64,000 nt of DNA, taken from contig MLAV02000016.1 of NCBI GenBank assembly GCA_001870995.2, positions 87,100-151,099 on the forward strand, given 5' to 3'. How positions within the stretch are numbered: position 1 is the first letter of the stretch; each line of letters begins with the position of its first letter. The notes beneath the pieces are model-generated. The model was not told where the DNA came from, did not search any database, and was given only the letters and a program-made list of their open reading frames with translations. The translations under genes were made by a program, and so were the position numbers. Shown piece by piece: positions 34,396 to 43,598 of the stretch. This stretch comes from Chitinophaga sp. CB10. GTDB lineage: Bacteria; Bacteroidota; Bacteroidia; Chitinophagales; Chitinophagaceae.

Positions 34396-34767
34396 ATGAA
34401 GATAAGGCTCCGTGGGAATAGTATCCGATATCGCCTGGATAAAATAGATATGGAACTGCTGGAAACCGTTGGTAAGATCGATTCCATCACCCATATCGGC
34501 GCGGGTACGCTTCACTTTGTAATCAGGGGAAAAGACATTCCCGCTCCCATAGCAAAACTGGAACATGACGGCGTACACCTGCTGATTCCCATTACCCAAC
34601 TGCATTTGTGGATCAGCTCCGGCGAGGTAGGCTTCAGCCTTAACATCGCCAATGAGGACGGCAGCAATCTCGCCATCCTCGTGGAAAAGGATTTCAAATG
34701 CCTGACCGATCGTGATGAGGACGACAGCCAGTCGTTCGATAACCCAATGGCCAGTAAAAACTGCTGA
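34396..34767 (+). CDS. Hypothetical protein in the molybdenum-cofactor cluster
   Basis: A 123-residue soluble protein beginning MKIRLRGNSIRYRLDKIDME. I think it belongs to a small uncharacterised family (DUF7009-like) but cannot prove it. It has a beta-rich core and an acidic C-terminal part ending with a cysteine (ASKNC). It stops one base before the moaA ATG, so it is translated in tandem with moaA. That tight link suggests a role in or control of molybdopterin synthesis; no motif gives a reaction. Confidence 0.7.
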   Translation: MKIRLRGNSIRYRLDKIDMELLETVGKIDSITHIGAGTLHFVIRGKDIPAPIAKLEHDGVHLLIPITQLHLWISSGEVGFSLNIANEDGSNLAILVEKDFKCLTDRDEDDSQSFDNPMASKNC

Positions 34768-34768
34768 C

Positions 34769-35749
34769 ATGCTGCAGGATGCTCATCACCGTATTATCAA
34801 CTATGTACGGCTGTCGGTAACCGACCGCTGTAACCTCCGCTGCACCTATTGCATGCCGGAGAAGATGCAGTTTGAGCAACATGGTAATATCCTGTCCGAC
34901 GAGGAAATCCTCCGGTTGATGAAGCTCCTGGCCTTCGACGGTGTTAACAAAATCCGCATCACCGGCGGCGAGCCATTTATGCGGCCAGGCCTGATACTGC
35001 TCCTGGAAAAAATAAAACGCATACCCGGTATTACGGATATTTCCATTACCACCAACGGCGTACTCACTAAAAAATACATTCCCGCACTGCGGAACCTGGG
35101 CATACGCCATATTAACCTCAGCCTGGATACCCTGCAGGAACAAAGGTTTACGCAGATCACCCGCCGCGATAAATTCCATGCCGTGATGGACAGCTTCCAT
35201 ACGATGCTGGAACATGATATGCAGGTGAAAGTGAACATGGTTGTGATGGAAAATGTGAACACCGATGAAATCATCGACTTTGCACGGCTTACCGAGCAGC
35301 AAAACGTAGGTATCCGCTATATTGAAGAAATGCCGTTTAACGGCCAGGACAAAGGATTCTCGGGCGTCAGCTGGGATTACCACCGCATCCTGGCTGCCAT
35401 CAGCGAGCATTATCCTTTGGAGAAGCTGCAGGACGCGCCGCATTCTACTTCCGTTAACTATAAAATTCCCGGATTCCAGGGCGCCATCGGCGTTATCCCT
35501 GCCTATAGCCGTACTTTCTGCGGCACCTGCAACCGGCTGCGTATATCCGCTACCGGTGGGTTAAAGACCTGCCTGTACGGCAATTCCATGCTGAATGTAC
35601 GGGACCTGATGCGCAATCCCGAATTCACGGATATGCATATACGAAACGGCATACAAGGAGCAGTAAAGGAAAAATATATCGATGGCAGGGAAGCGGAGAA
35701 GCATTATCTCACGGGGATTATGGAGAGTATGTCGCTGATAGGGGGATAG
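34769..35749 (+). CDS. moaA: GTP 3',8-cyclase MoaA
   Basis: A 326-residue radical SAM enzyme that rearranges GTP in the first step of molybdenum-cofactor synthesis. The SAM cluster motif CxxxCxxC is Cys21, Cys25, Cys28 (RCNLRCTYC). The second cluster is formed by CGTCNRLR plus a later Cys (GGLKTC). The C-terminus ends in Gly-Gly, which is needed for activity. The chosen ATG lies one base after the preceding stop; a longer frame to 34712 would overlap that gene and is rejected. Confidence 0.95.
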   Translation: MLQDAHHRIINYVRLSVTDRCNLRCTYCMPEKMQFEQHGNILSDEEILRLMKLLAFDGVNKIRITGGEPFMRPGLILLLEKIKRIPGITDISITTNGVLTKKYIPALRNLGIRHINLSLDTLQEQRFTQITRRDKFHAVMDSFHTMLEHDMQVKVNMVVMENVNTDEIIDFARLTEQQNVGIRYIEEMPFNGQDKGFSGVSWDYHRILAAISEHYPLEKLQDAPHSTSVNYKIPGFQGAIGVIPAYSRTFCGTCNRLRISATGGLKTCLYGNSMLNVRDLMRNPEFTDMHIRNGIQGAVKEKYIDGREAEKHYLTGIMESMSLIGG

Positions 35750-35872
35750 TTAAATGTCTCCTTGTTCGATGGAAGGAGGATTTCAATAAGACCAGCAAAT
35801 TGACAACGCTTTCTTTCCCATAATACCAGCAACCCCGCGTTCCTTCCACCCCACCCGCACATGTACACCGTC

Positions 35873-36613
35873 CTATTTCAACAACATCCTCACCCCCGCA
35901 TACAATATCAGCAAAGCTGTAGCAGCCGCCACCCACTTCGGTTTCAGCACTTTCGCACTCAGCCGCGCTCCTATCTGCCCGCCGATGATCACCGCCAGCA
36001 ACAACGGAAAGACCACCTCCCAGTTAAAAACAATCTGCTTTTTGGCCACCTGCCCCAGGATGCCGGAAATAGAGTTCACCAGGATAAAAAAGCTACTGAG
36101 GCCGGCAATATTTTTTGACGTATCGTACTTTCCCAATTTCAGTACAGGCGCCAGGTAGATACCTCCCCCGATCCCTGTCATACCCGATAGCAGCCCAATT
36201 CCGCCTCCTATCAGTCCGTACAGGTAGCCATTACTTTGCCTTACCTCCTCGCTGGCTTTATTTCTCTCAAAAAATAACCGATAACACATACAAACCGCCG
36301 CAAGGGTTAAAGCTAATCCCAGCAACAGGAAAAACGTTTCCTGCTTTAACGGCAGGTAACTGCCCACAAAGGCCATGGGCACGCTGATGAGCGAGAGCTG
36401 CCAGGCTTTCTTCATTGGCAGGTGCCCCTGTTTGTAGAAGTGATATACCCCGCCGGTAACCACGGCGATGTTGCAGAGCAACGCGGTTGATTTCATAAGC
36501 TGGAAATCCATGCCCCAGAGGGCCAGGATAGCGAGGTAGCTGGAGCCGCCGCCAAAGCCGGCCGCGGAGTAGAGCAAGGCTACCAGGAAAAACAAGAGGC
36601 AGAGTGTCAGCAC
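35873..36613 (-). CDS. TauE/SafE family sulfite exporter-like membrane protein
   Basis: A polytopic protein of about 247 residues with seven to eight membrane segments. It has two related halves, YSAAGFGGGSSYLAILAL and GIGLLSGMTGIGGGIYLAPVL, the Gly-rich signatures of TauE/SafE (DUF81) anion exporters. I place the start at the GTG at 36613, 11 bases after the moeB stop; an ATG at 36682 would overlap moeB by 59 bases. Next to a sulfur-transferring MoeB-rhodanese protein, export of a sulfur oxyanion is a reasonable guess only. Confidence 0.8.
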   Translation of the reverse strand: MLTLCLLFFLVALLYSAAGFGGGSSYLAILALWGMDFQLMKSTALLCNIAVVTGGVYHFYKQGHLPMKKAWQLSLISVPMAFVGSYLPLKQETFFLLLGLALTLAAVCMCYRLFFERNKASEEVRQSNGYLYGLIGGGIGLLSGMTGIGGGIYLAPVLKLGKYDTSKNIAGLSSFFILVNSISGILGQVAKKQIVFNWEVVFPLLLAVIIGGQIGARLSAKVLKPKWVAAATALLILYAGVRMLLK

Positions 36614-36623
36614 TTGATGTGGA

Positions 36624-37706
36624 TTAGTAAGTGGCCATGGTATCGTCGATGGTGCATGCCCAGGCATGGATGCCGCCTTCAACGTTATAGATATCCTTCA
36701 CCCCCAGTTCCAGCAACCGCTGCGCCACGGCCCTGCTTCGCATACCGTGGTGGCATAGTACGGCCACCGGCGCGCTGATGTCTAATGTAGGAAACTGCTG
36801 CAACACCTGTCCCATTGGGATGTGCACCGCCTGCGGCAGGTGGCATATCTCCCACTCATCGTCTTCGCGCACATCCAGCAGGAGGAACTTTTTGCCCGTC
36901 GCAATCCAATCCTGCAGCTGCTGCACGTTGAGCGGCTGCACGCCGGCAACGGCGCATACATCCTGGTGGTAATCCGGCAGTAAGGTTTTGAGCTGCCTGT
37001 TTTCCTCCACGGGCTGGAAGTTAAAAATATGCTGCATGTTGTGCAGGGTATCGATTGTCATGAGCTGATTGCGCAGGGGCGTACCGATACCGGTGATGAT
37101 TTTCACCACTTCGTTTGCCTGGTAGGTACCGATGATGCCGGGCAGCACCCCCAGCACGCCAATCTCGCTGCAGTTCAGCATTTCACCCTGCTCCGGCGCT
37201 TCGGGGAAAATACAGCGGTAGGTAGCGCCGCCCTGGTAGTTGAACACGCTCACCTGGCCTTCGTATTTGTAAATAGCGCCATAGACGAGCGGTTTGCCTG
37301 CTATCACGCAGGCGTCGTTGATGAGGTAGCGGGTACCGAAATTGTCGGTACAATCTACGATCACATCATATTTTTCTATCAGGGAGATGGCATTGTCTAC
37401 CGTGATCCAGGTATCGTGCATGATTATTTCGATCTCGGGGTTCAGCTGGTGCAGCCGGTGCGCTGCCAGCTTTACCTTCGGTTTTCCCTGGTCTGCCGTG
37501 GTGTAAAGCACCTGCCGTTGCAGGTTGGTGATGGATACATTGTCGTGCTCCACAATACCGATGCGGCCTACGCCCATGGCGGTCAGGTATTGCAACACAG
37601 GCACACCTAAGCCGCCGGCGCCTATCACCAGTACGGATGCGTTTTGCAGCATCTGCTGCTTTTCAGGTCCAAATCCTTCCAGTCTTGTCTGCCGGTCGTA
37701 ACGCAT
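36624..37706 (-). CDS. moeB: MoeB/ThiF-type adenylyltransferase fused to rhodanese domain
   Basis: A 360-residue E1-like enzyme. The N-terminal 240 residues are a ThiF/MoeB domain: nucleotide loop GAGGLGVPVLQYLT, NLQRQVLY, VDCTDNFGTRYLIND, and NCSEIGVLGVLPGIIG. The C-terminal rhodanese domain carries the active loop CHHGMRS. It adenylates the Gly-Gly end of MoaD (possibly also ThiS) and the rhodanese part can supply sulfur. The same fusion is known in other bacteria and resembles human MOCS3. It precedes the TauE/SafE gene in an operon. Confidence 0.92.
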   Translation of the reverse strand: MRYDRQTRLEGFGPEKQQMLQNASVLVIGAGGLGVPVLQYLTAMGVGRIGIVEHDNVSITNLQRQVLYTTADQGKPKVKLAAHRLHQLNPEIEIIMHDTWITVDNAISLIEKYDVIVDCTDNFGTRYLINDACVIAGKPLVYGAIYKYEGQVSVFNYQGGATYRCIFPEAPEQGEMLNCSEIGVLGVLPGIIGTYQANEVVKIITGIGTPLRNQLMTIDTLHNMQHIFNFQPVEENRQLKTLLPDYHQDVCAVAGVQPLNVQQLQDWIATGKKFLLLDVREDDEWEICHLPQAVHIPMGQVLQQFPTLDISAPVAVLCHHGMRSRAVAQRLLELGVKDIYNVEGGIHAWACTIDDTMATY

Positions 37707-37747
37707 TGGGTTCAGTATTAGAAATGATCCTTAAAGGTAATAAATCG

Positions 37748-38284
37748 CTATACTTTTTTGTACATCATGACGATGTCGGAGAATACGCCCGGCGTAATTT
37801 CGATGCCGTCAGGGATGCGGCCGGCTTCCTGGAAGCCGAAGTTGCGGTAGAGTTGTATGGCTTTTTCGTTGGCGGCGGCTACCTGCAGGGTGATCAGCCA
37901 GAGGTCGTCATGCTCTTCCACCCAGCGCAGCATGGCCGTCATGAGGCGGCGGCCTACGCCCATGTTCTGATAGGCTTTAGCTACGCCTATACCCATTTCA
38001 CCCACGTGGGTGCGTTTGTCGTGTCCGGTGTTATCCACATTCACTGCCCCGATGATCTGGCCTTTGACCTCTGCTACCAGCAGCAGCTGCCGGGGTTTAT
38101 CGATATGCGATTTAATGAAGGCTTCCTCCCCCTCTACATCCAGCTCCATGGCTTCGCTGTGGTTAAACAGGAGAAAATCTGTTTCCGCAGTCATGCGCTG
38201 GTAGTTGGCCAGGAGTCCGGCAGCATCATTGAGGCGGGCCGGCCGTATGATCAACTCTTCTCCGTTCGGTAAAAAATGTCGCAT
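37748..38284 (-). CDS. GNAT family N-acetyltransferase
   Basis: A 178-residue acetyltransferase of the GNAT fold. The acetyl-CoA loop is the segment GIGVAKAYQNMGVGRRLM (about residues 97-114), followed by NEKAIQLYRNFGFQEAGR, the usual motif B. The N-terminus begins RHFLPNGEELIIRPARLND. The acceptor substrate cannot be told. A terminator isolates it from the upstream cytochrome gene; the moeB gene follows 41 bases downstream. Confidence 0.9.
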   Translation of the reverse strand: MRHFLPNGEELIIRPARLNDAAGLLANYQRMTAETDFLLFNHSEAMELDVEGEEAFIKSHIDKPRQLLLVAEVKGQIIGAVNVDNTGHDKRTHVGEMGIGVAKAYQNMGVGRRLMTAMLRWVEEHDDLWLITLQVAAANEKAIQLYRNFGFQEAGRIPDGIEITPGVFSDIVMMYKKV

Positions 38285-38293
38285 GCTACGAAA

Positions 38294-38321
38294 ATAAAAA
38301 AAGCGACCGTTTCCGGTCGCT
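38294..38321 (-). terminator. Terminator after the small cytochrome c gene
   Basis: An 8-bp perfect stem (38302-38309 with 38314-38321) with loop TTTC; the minus strand continues into a T-rich tract. It lies between two same-strand genes. Confidence 0.82.
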
Positions 38322-38347
38322 GATTGTTTTAAACCTTACTAAAATTT

Positions 38348-38647
38348 TTATGATGCCTTGGCATTTGTTTTTACAAAGTCGAGCACAGCTGCCTTCTGGT
38401 CGTCGTTCAGTTTGGCTTTGCGGGCCATCCTGTCAATAATACCCGGCCATTTTTCAGCGGTGCGGGTTTCAGGCCATTTGTAACCATGACATTTATTGCA
38501 GTTCTGGCGATAGACCGTTTTCCCTTCAGAATCCGGGTATTTGGAGAAAGCGGCTTCCGTAGCGGCTGCTTTATCCGGATTGGCGGCGCCTTTACTGCAA
38601 CCCCAAAGCAATATTGCGATTACTGATAACTGGAGTAGTGTTTTCAT
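38348..38647 (-). CDS. Small c-type cytochrome lipoprotein
   Basis: A 99-residue protein with an SPII signal (lipobox LWGC, cysteine near residue 17) and one heme-binding motif CNKCH, followed by a possible distal methionine in DRMARKAKL. It is a membrane-anchored periplasmic mono-heme electron carrier. No oxidase or reductase gene adjoins it; serS lies upstream on the same strand. Confidence 0.88.
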   Translation of the reverse strand: MKTLLQLSVIAILLWGCSKGAANPDKAAATEAAFSKYPDSEGKTVYRQNCNKCHGYKWPETRTAEKWPGIIDRMARKAKLNDDQKAAVLDFVKTNAKAS

Positions 38648-38713
38648 AAAGCTTTTTTGAATATATCAGATTAATTGACCATACTCAAGGTAAAGATTTT
38701 TTATGAATTACAG

Positions 38714-39985
38714 CTATTGGATCTTTCCGGCGCCGAAATAAGCCTGTAAAACCGCCGGGATGGCAATACCATCCTCATGCTGGTTATTTTCCAGGATGCA
38801 GGCCATGATGCGTGGCAATGCCAGGGAGCTGCCGTTGAGCGTGTGTAACAGCTGCGGTTTGCCGTTACCTTCCTTGAAGCGGATCTTGCAGCGGTTGCTC
38901 TGGTAGCTTTCAAAGTTACTTACAGAGCTTACTTCCAGCCATTTTTGCTGGGCGGCGCTGTACACTTCGAAATCGTATGTCAGGGCAGAGGTAAAGCTCA
39001 TATCGCCGCCGCATAAACGCAGGATGCGATAAGGCAGCTGCAGGGATTGCAGCAGGCTTTCCACGTGCGCTACCATTTCGTCCAGCACTTCGTAGGATTT
39101 ATCCGGATGGGTAAGCTGTACCAGCTCCACTTTATCGAATTGGTGGAGGCGGTTCAGGCCCCGCACATCCTTGCCATAAGAACCTGCTTCGCGGCGGAAG
39201 CAAGGCGTATAGCCGGTCATGCGGACAGGCAGGTCGGTATCTTTCAGGATCTCATCGCGGAAGAGGTTCGTTAAAGGCACCTCTGCGGTTGGGATCAGGT
39301 AGAAGTTATCTTCCGTTGCATGGTACATCTGGCCTTCCTTATCCGGCAGCTGGCCGGTACCAAAGGCGCTGGCCTCGTTGACCATGTAGGGAGGGGCAAA
39401 CTCGGTGTACCCTGCGTTGATGTTATAATCCAGGAAATACTGGATCATGGCGCGCTGCAGGCGGGCGCCCTTGTTCTTATACACCGGGAAACCACTGCCG
39501 GTGATTTTATTTCCGAGCTCAAAATCGATCAGATCGTATTTTTTAGCGAGGTCCCAGTGGGGTACTGCACCGGCGTGCAACGCAGGGATTTCGCCATGCT
39601 GGCGTACTACTACGTTGTCTTCCGGGGTTTTGCCTTCCGGCACCAGGGTAGACGGGAGGTTAGGGAGTTTTACCAGGGTATCCAGCAGTTCCTTTTCTGT
39701 AGCGTTCAGGGCTTCGTTTACCGGCGCCAGGCGACCTTTCAGTTCGTTTACCTGGTTGCGCATGGCTTCCCCTTCCTCTTTTTTGCCCTGGCCCATCAGC
39801 TTACCAATCTCTTTGGAGAGGCTGTTTACCTGCGCCTGTGTTTCATCGTATTCCAGTGTGAGCTTCTTACGCTTGTCGTCCAGCGCAATCACCTCATCCA
39901 CCAGGTGGGTATCTTTAAAATTTTTGACAGCCAGTCTTTCGAGGACCAGCTCTTTATTCTGACGTATAAACGGTACTTGTAACAT
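38714..39985 (-). CDS. serS: Serine-tRNA ligase
   Basis: A 423-residue class II aminoacyl-tRNA synthetase. The N-terminal long coiled-coil arm (about 30-100) binds tRNA-Ser. Motif 2 is CFRREAGSYGKDVRGLNRLH, motif 3 lies in LNGSSLALPRIMACILENNQ, and the serine site includes TAEVPLTNLF. Length and order are standard. A -7 box lies 22 bases upstream, in the short gap after nadE. Confidence 0.96.
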   Translation of the reverse strand: MLQVPFIRQNKELVLERLAVKNFKDTHLVDEVIALDDKRKKLTLEYDETQAQVNSLSKEIGKLMGQGKKEEGEAMRNQVNELKGRLAPVNEALNATEKELLDTLVKLPNLPSTLVPEGKTPEDNVVVRQHGEIPALHAGAVPHWDLAKKYDLIDFELGNKITGSGFPVYKNKGARLQRAMIQYFLDYNINAGYTEFAPPYMVNEASAFGTGQLPDKEGQMYHATEDNFYLIPTAEVPLTNLFRDEILKDTDLPVRMTGYTPCFRREAGSYGKDVRGLNRLHQFDKVELVQLTHPDKSYEVLDEMVAHVESLLQSLQLPYRILRLCGGDMSFTSALTYDFEVYSAAQQKWLEVSSVSNFESYQSNRCKIRFKEGNGKPQLLHTLNGSSLALPRIMACILENNQHEDGIAIPAVLQAYFGAGKIQ

Positions 39986-40007
39986 TATTGATTTTTAAAA
40001 ATTTGGA

Positions 40008-40015
40008 CAAAGATA
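40008..40015 (-). promoter_or_regulatory. -7 box of serS
   Basis: The minus strand reads TATCTTTG, 22 bases before the serS ATG, so serS can be transcribed apart from nadE. Confidence 0.5.
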
Positions 40016-40019
40016 AAGG

Positions 40020-41687
40020 CTATATCAGATATTTTCCTACGATAGGAACGCGGCGGCCCACGCCAAAGGCCTTGGACGATACGCGAATGATCGGACAGAA
40101 CTGGTTGCGTTTGTATTCGTTCGTGTTCACCATTTTCAATGTCCGCGAGACGAGCGCTGGGTCAAAGCCCTGCGCAATAATCTCCCGCGGCCCCTGCCGG
40201 CGCTCAATGTACTGGTACAGGAGCTTGTCGAGTACGGCATAATCCGGGAGGCTGTCACTGTCTTTCTGCCCCGGACGCAGTTCCGCCGAAGGCGCTTTAT
40301 CAATGATGTTTTGCGGGATGATCTCCTTCTCCCGGTTGATGTAACGGGCAAGGGCATATACCTGCATTTTATACACATCCCCGAGGACGGACAATCCGCC
40401 AGCCATATCCCCGTAGAGGGTGCCATACCCGGTGGATAACTCGCTTTTATTGCTGGTATTCAACAGGATATATCCGAATTTGTTGGATAGCCCCATCAGC
40501 AGGTTGCCCCGGATGCGGGATTGGGTATTCTCTTCCGCCACGTTAAACGGCAGCCCTTTAAAGTAAGGTTCCAGCGTTTGCAGGAAGCTTTCGTAAATCT
40601 GGTTGATGCGGATGATATCGTAGGGATTTTTCAGGTTTTCTGACAAGGCTACGGCATCGTCCACGGAATGTTCGGTGGAATAGGGGGACGGCATGAGTAC
40701 GGCCCGCACGTTTTCCGCGCCCAGCGCATCGCAGGCGATGGCGAGGGTTACGGCGCTGTCGATCCCGCCGGAGGAGCCCAGGATGGCTTTGGTAAAGCCC
40801 ATTTTCCCGAAGTAATCGCGGATACCGAGTACGAGCGCGTCGTAAATACGGTCAATGTTATGCTCGAACTCCAGGGTGGTAAGCGGCGTGAAGGCGCTGG
40901 TAGCAGCTGCCTCCGCGCCGTTGTGGAGCAGCGGTTCCAGGTCCACACCGTCCATGGCTTCTTCGAAGTAGGGCAGCTCCTTTACGATATTGCCCCGGGC
41001 GTCTACAATGAGGGAGCCGCCATCGAACACGATCTCCGTCTGGCTGCCGACTGTATTGCAGTAGAACATAGGCAGGCGGTATTTGAGCACGTTGGCGCGG
41101 ATGATCTCCTTGCGGTCCTCATCATGGTCGTAATCAAACGGGGAGGCGCTGAGGTTGATCATCACATCCGGCTGTTGCTCCATGAGCTTGTCCATGGGGC
41201 AAATGCGGTAGAGCAGGTTTTCCCCCAGGTTCCAGATATCCTCGCAGATGGTGACTGCCAGCTTCTTTCCTTTGAAGGGGATGACGTTCCATTCAAAGGA
41301 AGGTTCGAAATAACGGTATTCATCAAACACGTCGTAGGTCGGGAGCAGTGTTTTATGAACGATATGTTTCACTTCGCCTTCGTAGAGGAACCATGCAGCG
41401 TTGAAGAGGTCCTTCCCTTCCGGCTGCGGGTTGCGGGCAGGCCCGCCCACGAGTACGGCGATGTCGGTAGCATGTTGTTTGATCTGGTCGATGGCGGCAT
41501 AGCATTGCGCAATGAAGTCTTCGAATTCCAGGAAGTCCCTGGGCGGGTATCCGCACACGCAGAGCTCTGAAAACACCACCAGGTCCGCGCCCTGCGCCCT
41601 GGCGGCCTGTATGCCTTCAATGATCCTGGCTGTATTCCTTTCGAAATTGCCAATGTGATAATTCTGCTGTGCCATTATGATCTTCAT
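40020..41687 (-). CDS. nadE: Glutamine-dependent NAD+ synthase
   Basis: A 555-residue two-domain enzyme. Residues 1-250 are a nitrilase-fold glutaminase with the triad Glu41 (FSELCVCGYPP), Lys (HKTLLPTYDVFDE) and Cys (TICEDIWN). The rest is the NAD synthetase domain with the P-loop LGSSGGIDSAVTLAIA and STGYGTLYGDMAGG. Ammonia released from glutamine is channelled to deamido-NAD. It is upstream of serS on the same strand. Confidence 0.95.
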   Translation of the reverse strand: MKIIMAQQNYHIGNFERNTARIIEGIQAARAQGADLVVFSELCVCGYPPRDFLEFEDFIAQCYAAIDQIKQHATDIAVLVGGPARNPQPEGKDLFNAAWFLYEGEVKHIVHKTLLPTYDVFDEYRYFEPSFEWNVIPFKGKKLAVTICEDIWNLGENLLYRICPMDKLMEQQPDVMINLSASPFDYDHDEDRKEIIRANVLKYRLPMFYCNTVGSQTEIVFDGGSLIVDARGNIVKELPYFEEAMDGVDLEPLLHNGAEAAATSAFTPLTTLEFEHNIDRIYDALVLGIRDYFGKMGFTKAILGSSGGIDSAVTLAIACDALGAENVRAVLMPSPYSTEHSVDDAVALSENLKNPYDIIRINQIYESFLQTLEPYFKGLPFNVAEENTQSRIRGNLLMGLSNKFGYILLNTSNKSELSTGYGTLYGDMAGGLSVLGDVYKMQVYALARYINREKEIIPQNIIDKAPSAELRPGQKDSDSLPDYAVLDKLLYQYIERRQGPREIIAQGFDPALVSRTLKMVNTNEYKRNQFCPIIRVSSKAFGVGRRVPIVGKYLI

Positions 41688-41708
41688 ATCTTCAGTGTAT
41701 TATCTGTC

Positions 41709-42395
41709 TTAAAAATAAACGCCTAAACGTAATGCAAAGCTATTGATATTCACTCTGCCATCGTTCCACTTTGCATTGCGGGTGGCATCGATAAAACCGT
41801 TCTGGTAAATGAGCCCTACGGAGCCGGTGAGGGATTCGCTCAGTTCATAGTCGATCCCGGCACCTATTAACATCCCGATGTTGATTCGGTTCACATCCGG
41901 GAGGATGTTCACTTTTTCGAACGTCTGGGTAGGGGTGGTCACATTGGCCCTGGCGCTTACCGGGAAGGCGAAATAAGTCCCGAATTGACCCCAGAAAGCC
42001 ATTCCATCCGCATTGGTATTGGTTTTCAGCTTCAGCGCCAGCGGTACCTGTATGTGCGTGAATTTAAAATTATATTCCGCAGGTTGCGCTTTATAATCGC
42101 TCAAACCTTTACCCTGGTCGTATTTTATTTTGCTGCCGCCGAGTACTACGTTAAAACCCGAGGCGATCGCGTAATTACCCTGTTCATTGAGGCTGAAATC
42201 GGCTATCAGGCCGAATCCCAGTCCGGGTTTTGCGCCCGTGCGCGATGCGCCGGCCTCCTGTGGATTCATGATCGAAATGCTCGGATCGAGGTTAAACCCC
42301 AGTCTTACTCTTTTTTGAAATTGGCCATAGTTGCTTTGTCCGGATGCTCCTTTCACTACTCCCAACACCAGCATTATAAATAAAATCCGCTTCAT
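41709..42395 (-). CDS. PorT-like outer-membrane beta-barrel protein
   Basis: A 228-residue exported protein beginning MKRILFIMLVLG with a signal peptide ending near GASGQ. The body shows alternating aromatic beta-strands (GFNLDPSISIMNPQ; PGLGFGLIADFSLNE; GMLIGAGIDYELSESLTGSVGL) and a C-terminal strand ending in Phe, as expected for the small PorT-type barrels of Bacteroidota. The frame reaches back to 42425, but the signal peptide starts at this ATG. A function beyond outer-membrane location is not shown. Confidence 0.83.
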   Translation of the reverse strand: MKRILFIMLVLGVVKGASGQSNYGQFQKRVRLGFNLDPSISIMNPQEAGASRTGAKPGLGFGLIADFSLNEQGNYAIASGFNVVLGGSKIKYDQGKGLSDYKAQPAEYNFKFTHIQVPLALKLKTNTNADGMAFWGQFGTYFAFPVSARANVTTPTQTFEKVNILPDVNRINIGMLIGAGIDYELSESLTGSVGLIYQNGFIDATRNAKWNDGRVNINSFALRLGVYF

Positions 42396-42466
42396 ATTAA
42401 GGATATTGTCTTTTTTTAAGTACAAGGTATATAATAAATTTACCCTTTATTCAGTTTTTAAGAGCG

Positions 42467-43501
42467 ATGCAAAGTTACACTAATATAAGGACCCGTTTTA
42501 GCTGGCTGTTGCTGGCCGCAATAGCCATGGCTTCCTGTAAGTCAGGACCCAAACCGCCGGATGTAAGTCATATAAGCGTGACCGTTAGTACGCAAAGGTT
42601 TGACTCTGCGCTGTTTACGATTGATACCAACCATATTCAGCCGGGCCTGGAGCAACTGCATGCGGCGTATCCCCTGTTTTTGCCGGTATATATGACCGAC
42701 ATCATGAACCTCGGCGCTTATTCAGACAGCAGTGCTGCTTTGCAGCAACAATTGCACCTGTTTCTGACCACGCCCGACTTCAGGCAGCTGGAAGTGGCCG
42801 TACAGCAAAAGTTTAGCAACTTATCCAGTGTCCGCAAGGACCTGGAGCAGGCTTTCAAATACACGAAATATTACCTGCCTGCCTTTAAAACGCCGCAGGT
42901 GGTGACATTTATATCCGGCATTGCCAATTACGGCGCTGTTACGGTGGATTCCATCCTGGGCATCGGGCTGGATATGTACATGGGCGCTGATTTTCCGCCA
43001 TACAAGATGATCGAGGACCTGCCGGCTTATATGATCCGGAGGTTTACGCCGGAATATATTGCCACCAACGCCATGCAGGTGCTGCACAACCAAATGTACC
43101 CGGCCACCAGCTCCGGTACGCTGATTGCCCAGATGGTGGATGCCGGCAGGCAACAATACTTTTTAAGCAAAGTACTGCCTTACACGCCGGACACGATTCG
43201 CCTGGGCTATACGAAAGAGCAGCTGCAATGGTGCTACGACAACGAGCAGATGATCTGGCAATTTTTCATACAAAATAATTTACTGTATTCAACCGACTGG
43301 CAGGACAGAAGCCACTTTCTGGGCGATGGCCCTGCAACCCAGGGTATGCCGGAGGGTTCGCCGGGAAAGATTGGAAATTTTGTAGGACTGCAAATTGTAA
43401 ACAAGTACATGGACAAGCATCCGGAGACGACGTTGCAGCAGTTATTAGAGATGAAAGATGTGATGGTGATATTTAATGAAGCTAAGTACCGGCCCCGTTA
43501 A
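42467..43501 (+). CDS. gldB: Gliding motility lipoprotein GldB
   Basis: A 344-residue lipoprotein (lipobox MASC near residue 23). It has the GldB pattern: QRFDSALFTIDTNH near the start, AAYPLFLPVYMTDIMNLG, a central DLPAYMIRRFTPEYIATN, and the closing GKIGNFVGLQIVNKYMDKHP. GldB is an inner-membrane-associated component needed for gliding and for type IX secretion in flavobacteria. The gene is monocistronic here, divergent from the PorT-like gene, and far from gldFG in this window. Confidence 0.88.
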   Translation: MQSYTNIRTRFSWLLLAAIAMASCKSGPKPPDVSHISVTVSTQRFDSALFTIDTNHIQPGLEQLHAAYPLFLPVYMTDIMNLGAYSDSSAALQQQLHLFLTTPDFRQLEVAVQQKFSNLSSVRKDLEQAFKYTKYYLPAFKTPQVVTFISGIANYGAVTVDSILGIGLDMYMGADFPPYKMIEDLPAYMIRRFTPEYIATNAMQVLHNQMYPATSSGTLIAQMVDAGRQQYFLSKVLPYTPDTIRLGYTKEQLQWCYDNEQMIWQFFIQNNLLYSTDWQDRSHFLGDGPATQGMPEGSPGKIGNFVGLQIVNKYMDKHPETTLQQLLEMKDVMVIFNEAKYRPR

Positions 43502-43554
43502 TAATGGCCATGTTGGGTAAGGGCTCGCGGTTAACACAACAAATCGCGGGCGCT

Positions 43555-43573
43555 TGCCGCAGGTACTGCGGCA
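43555..43573. terminator. Possible hairpin between gldB and apaG
   Basis: A perfect 7-bp GC-rich stem (43555-43561 with 43567-43573) with a 5-base loop in a convergent gap. It lacks a T tract on either strand, so termination is uncertain. Confidence 0.35.
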
Positions 43574-43598
43574 GTGGAAATGCCGGTGTGGAGCAGGA

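Noticed and set aside
40668..41570. 300-codon frame opposite nadE
   Set aside because: Shadow of the GC-rich third positions of nadE; no recognisable protein features.
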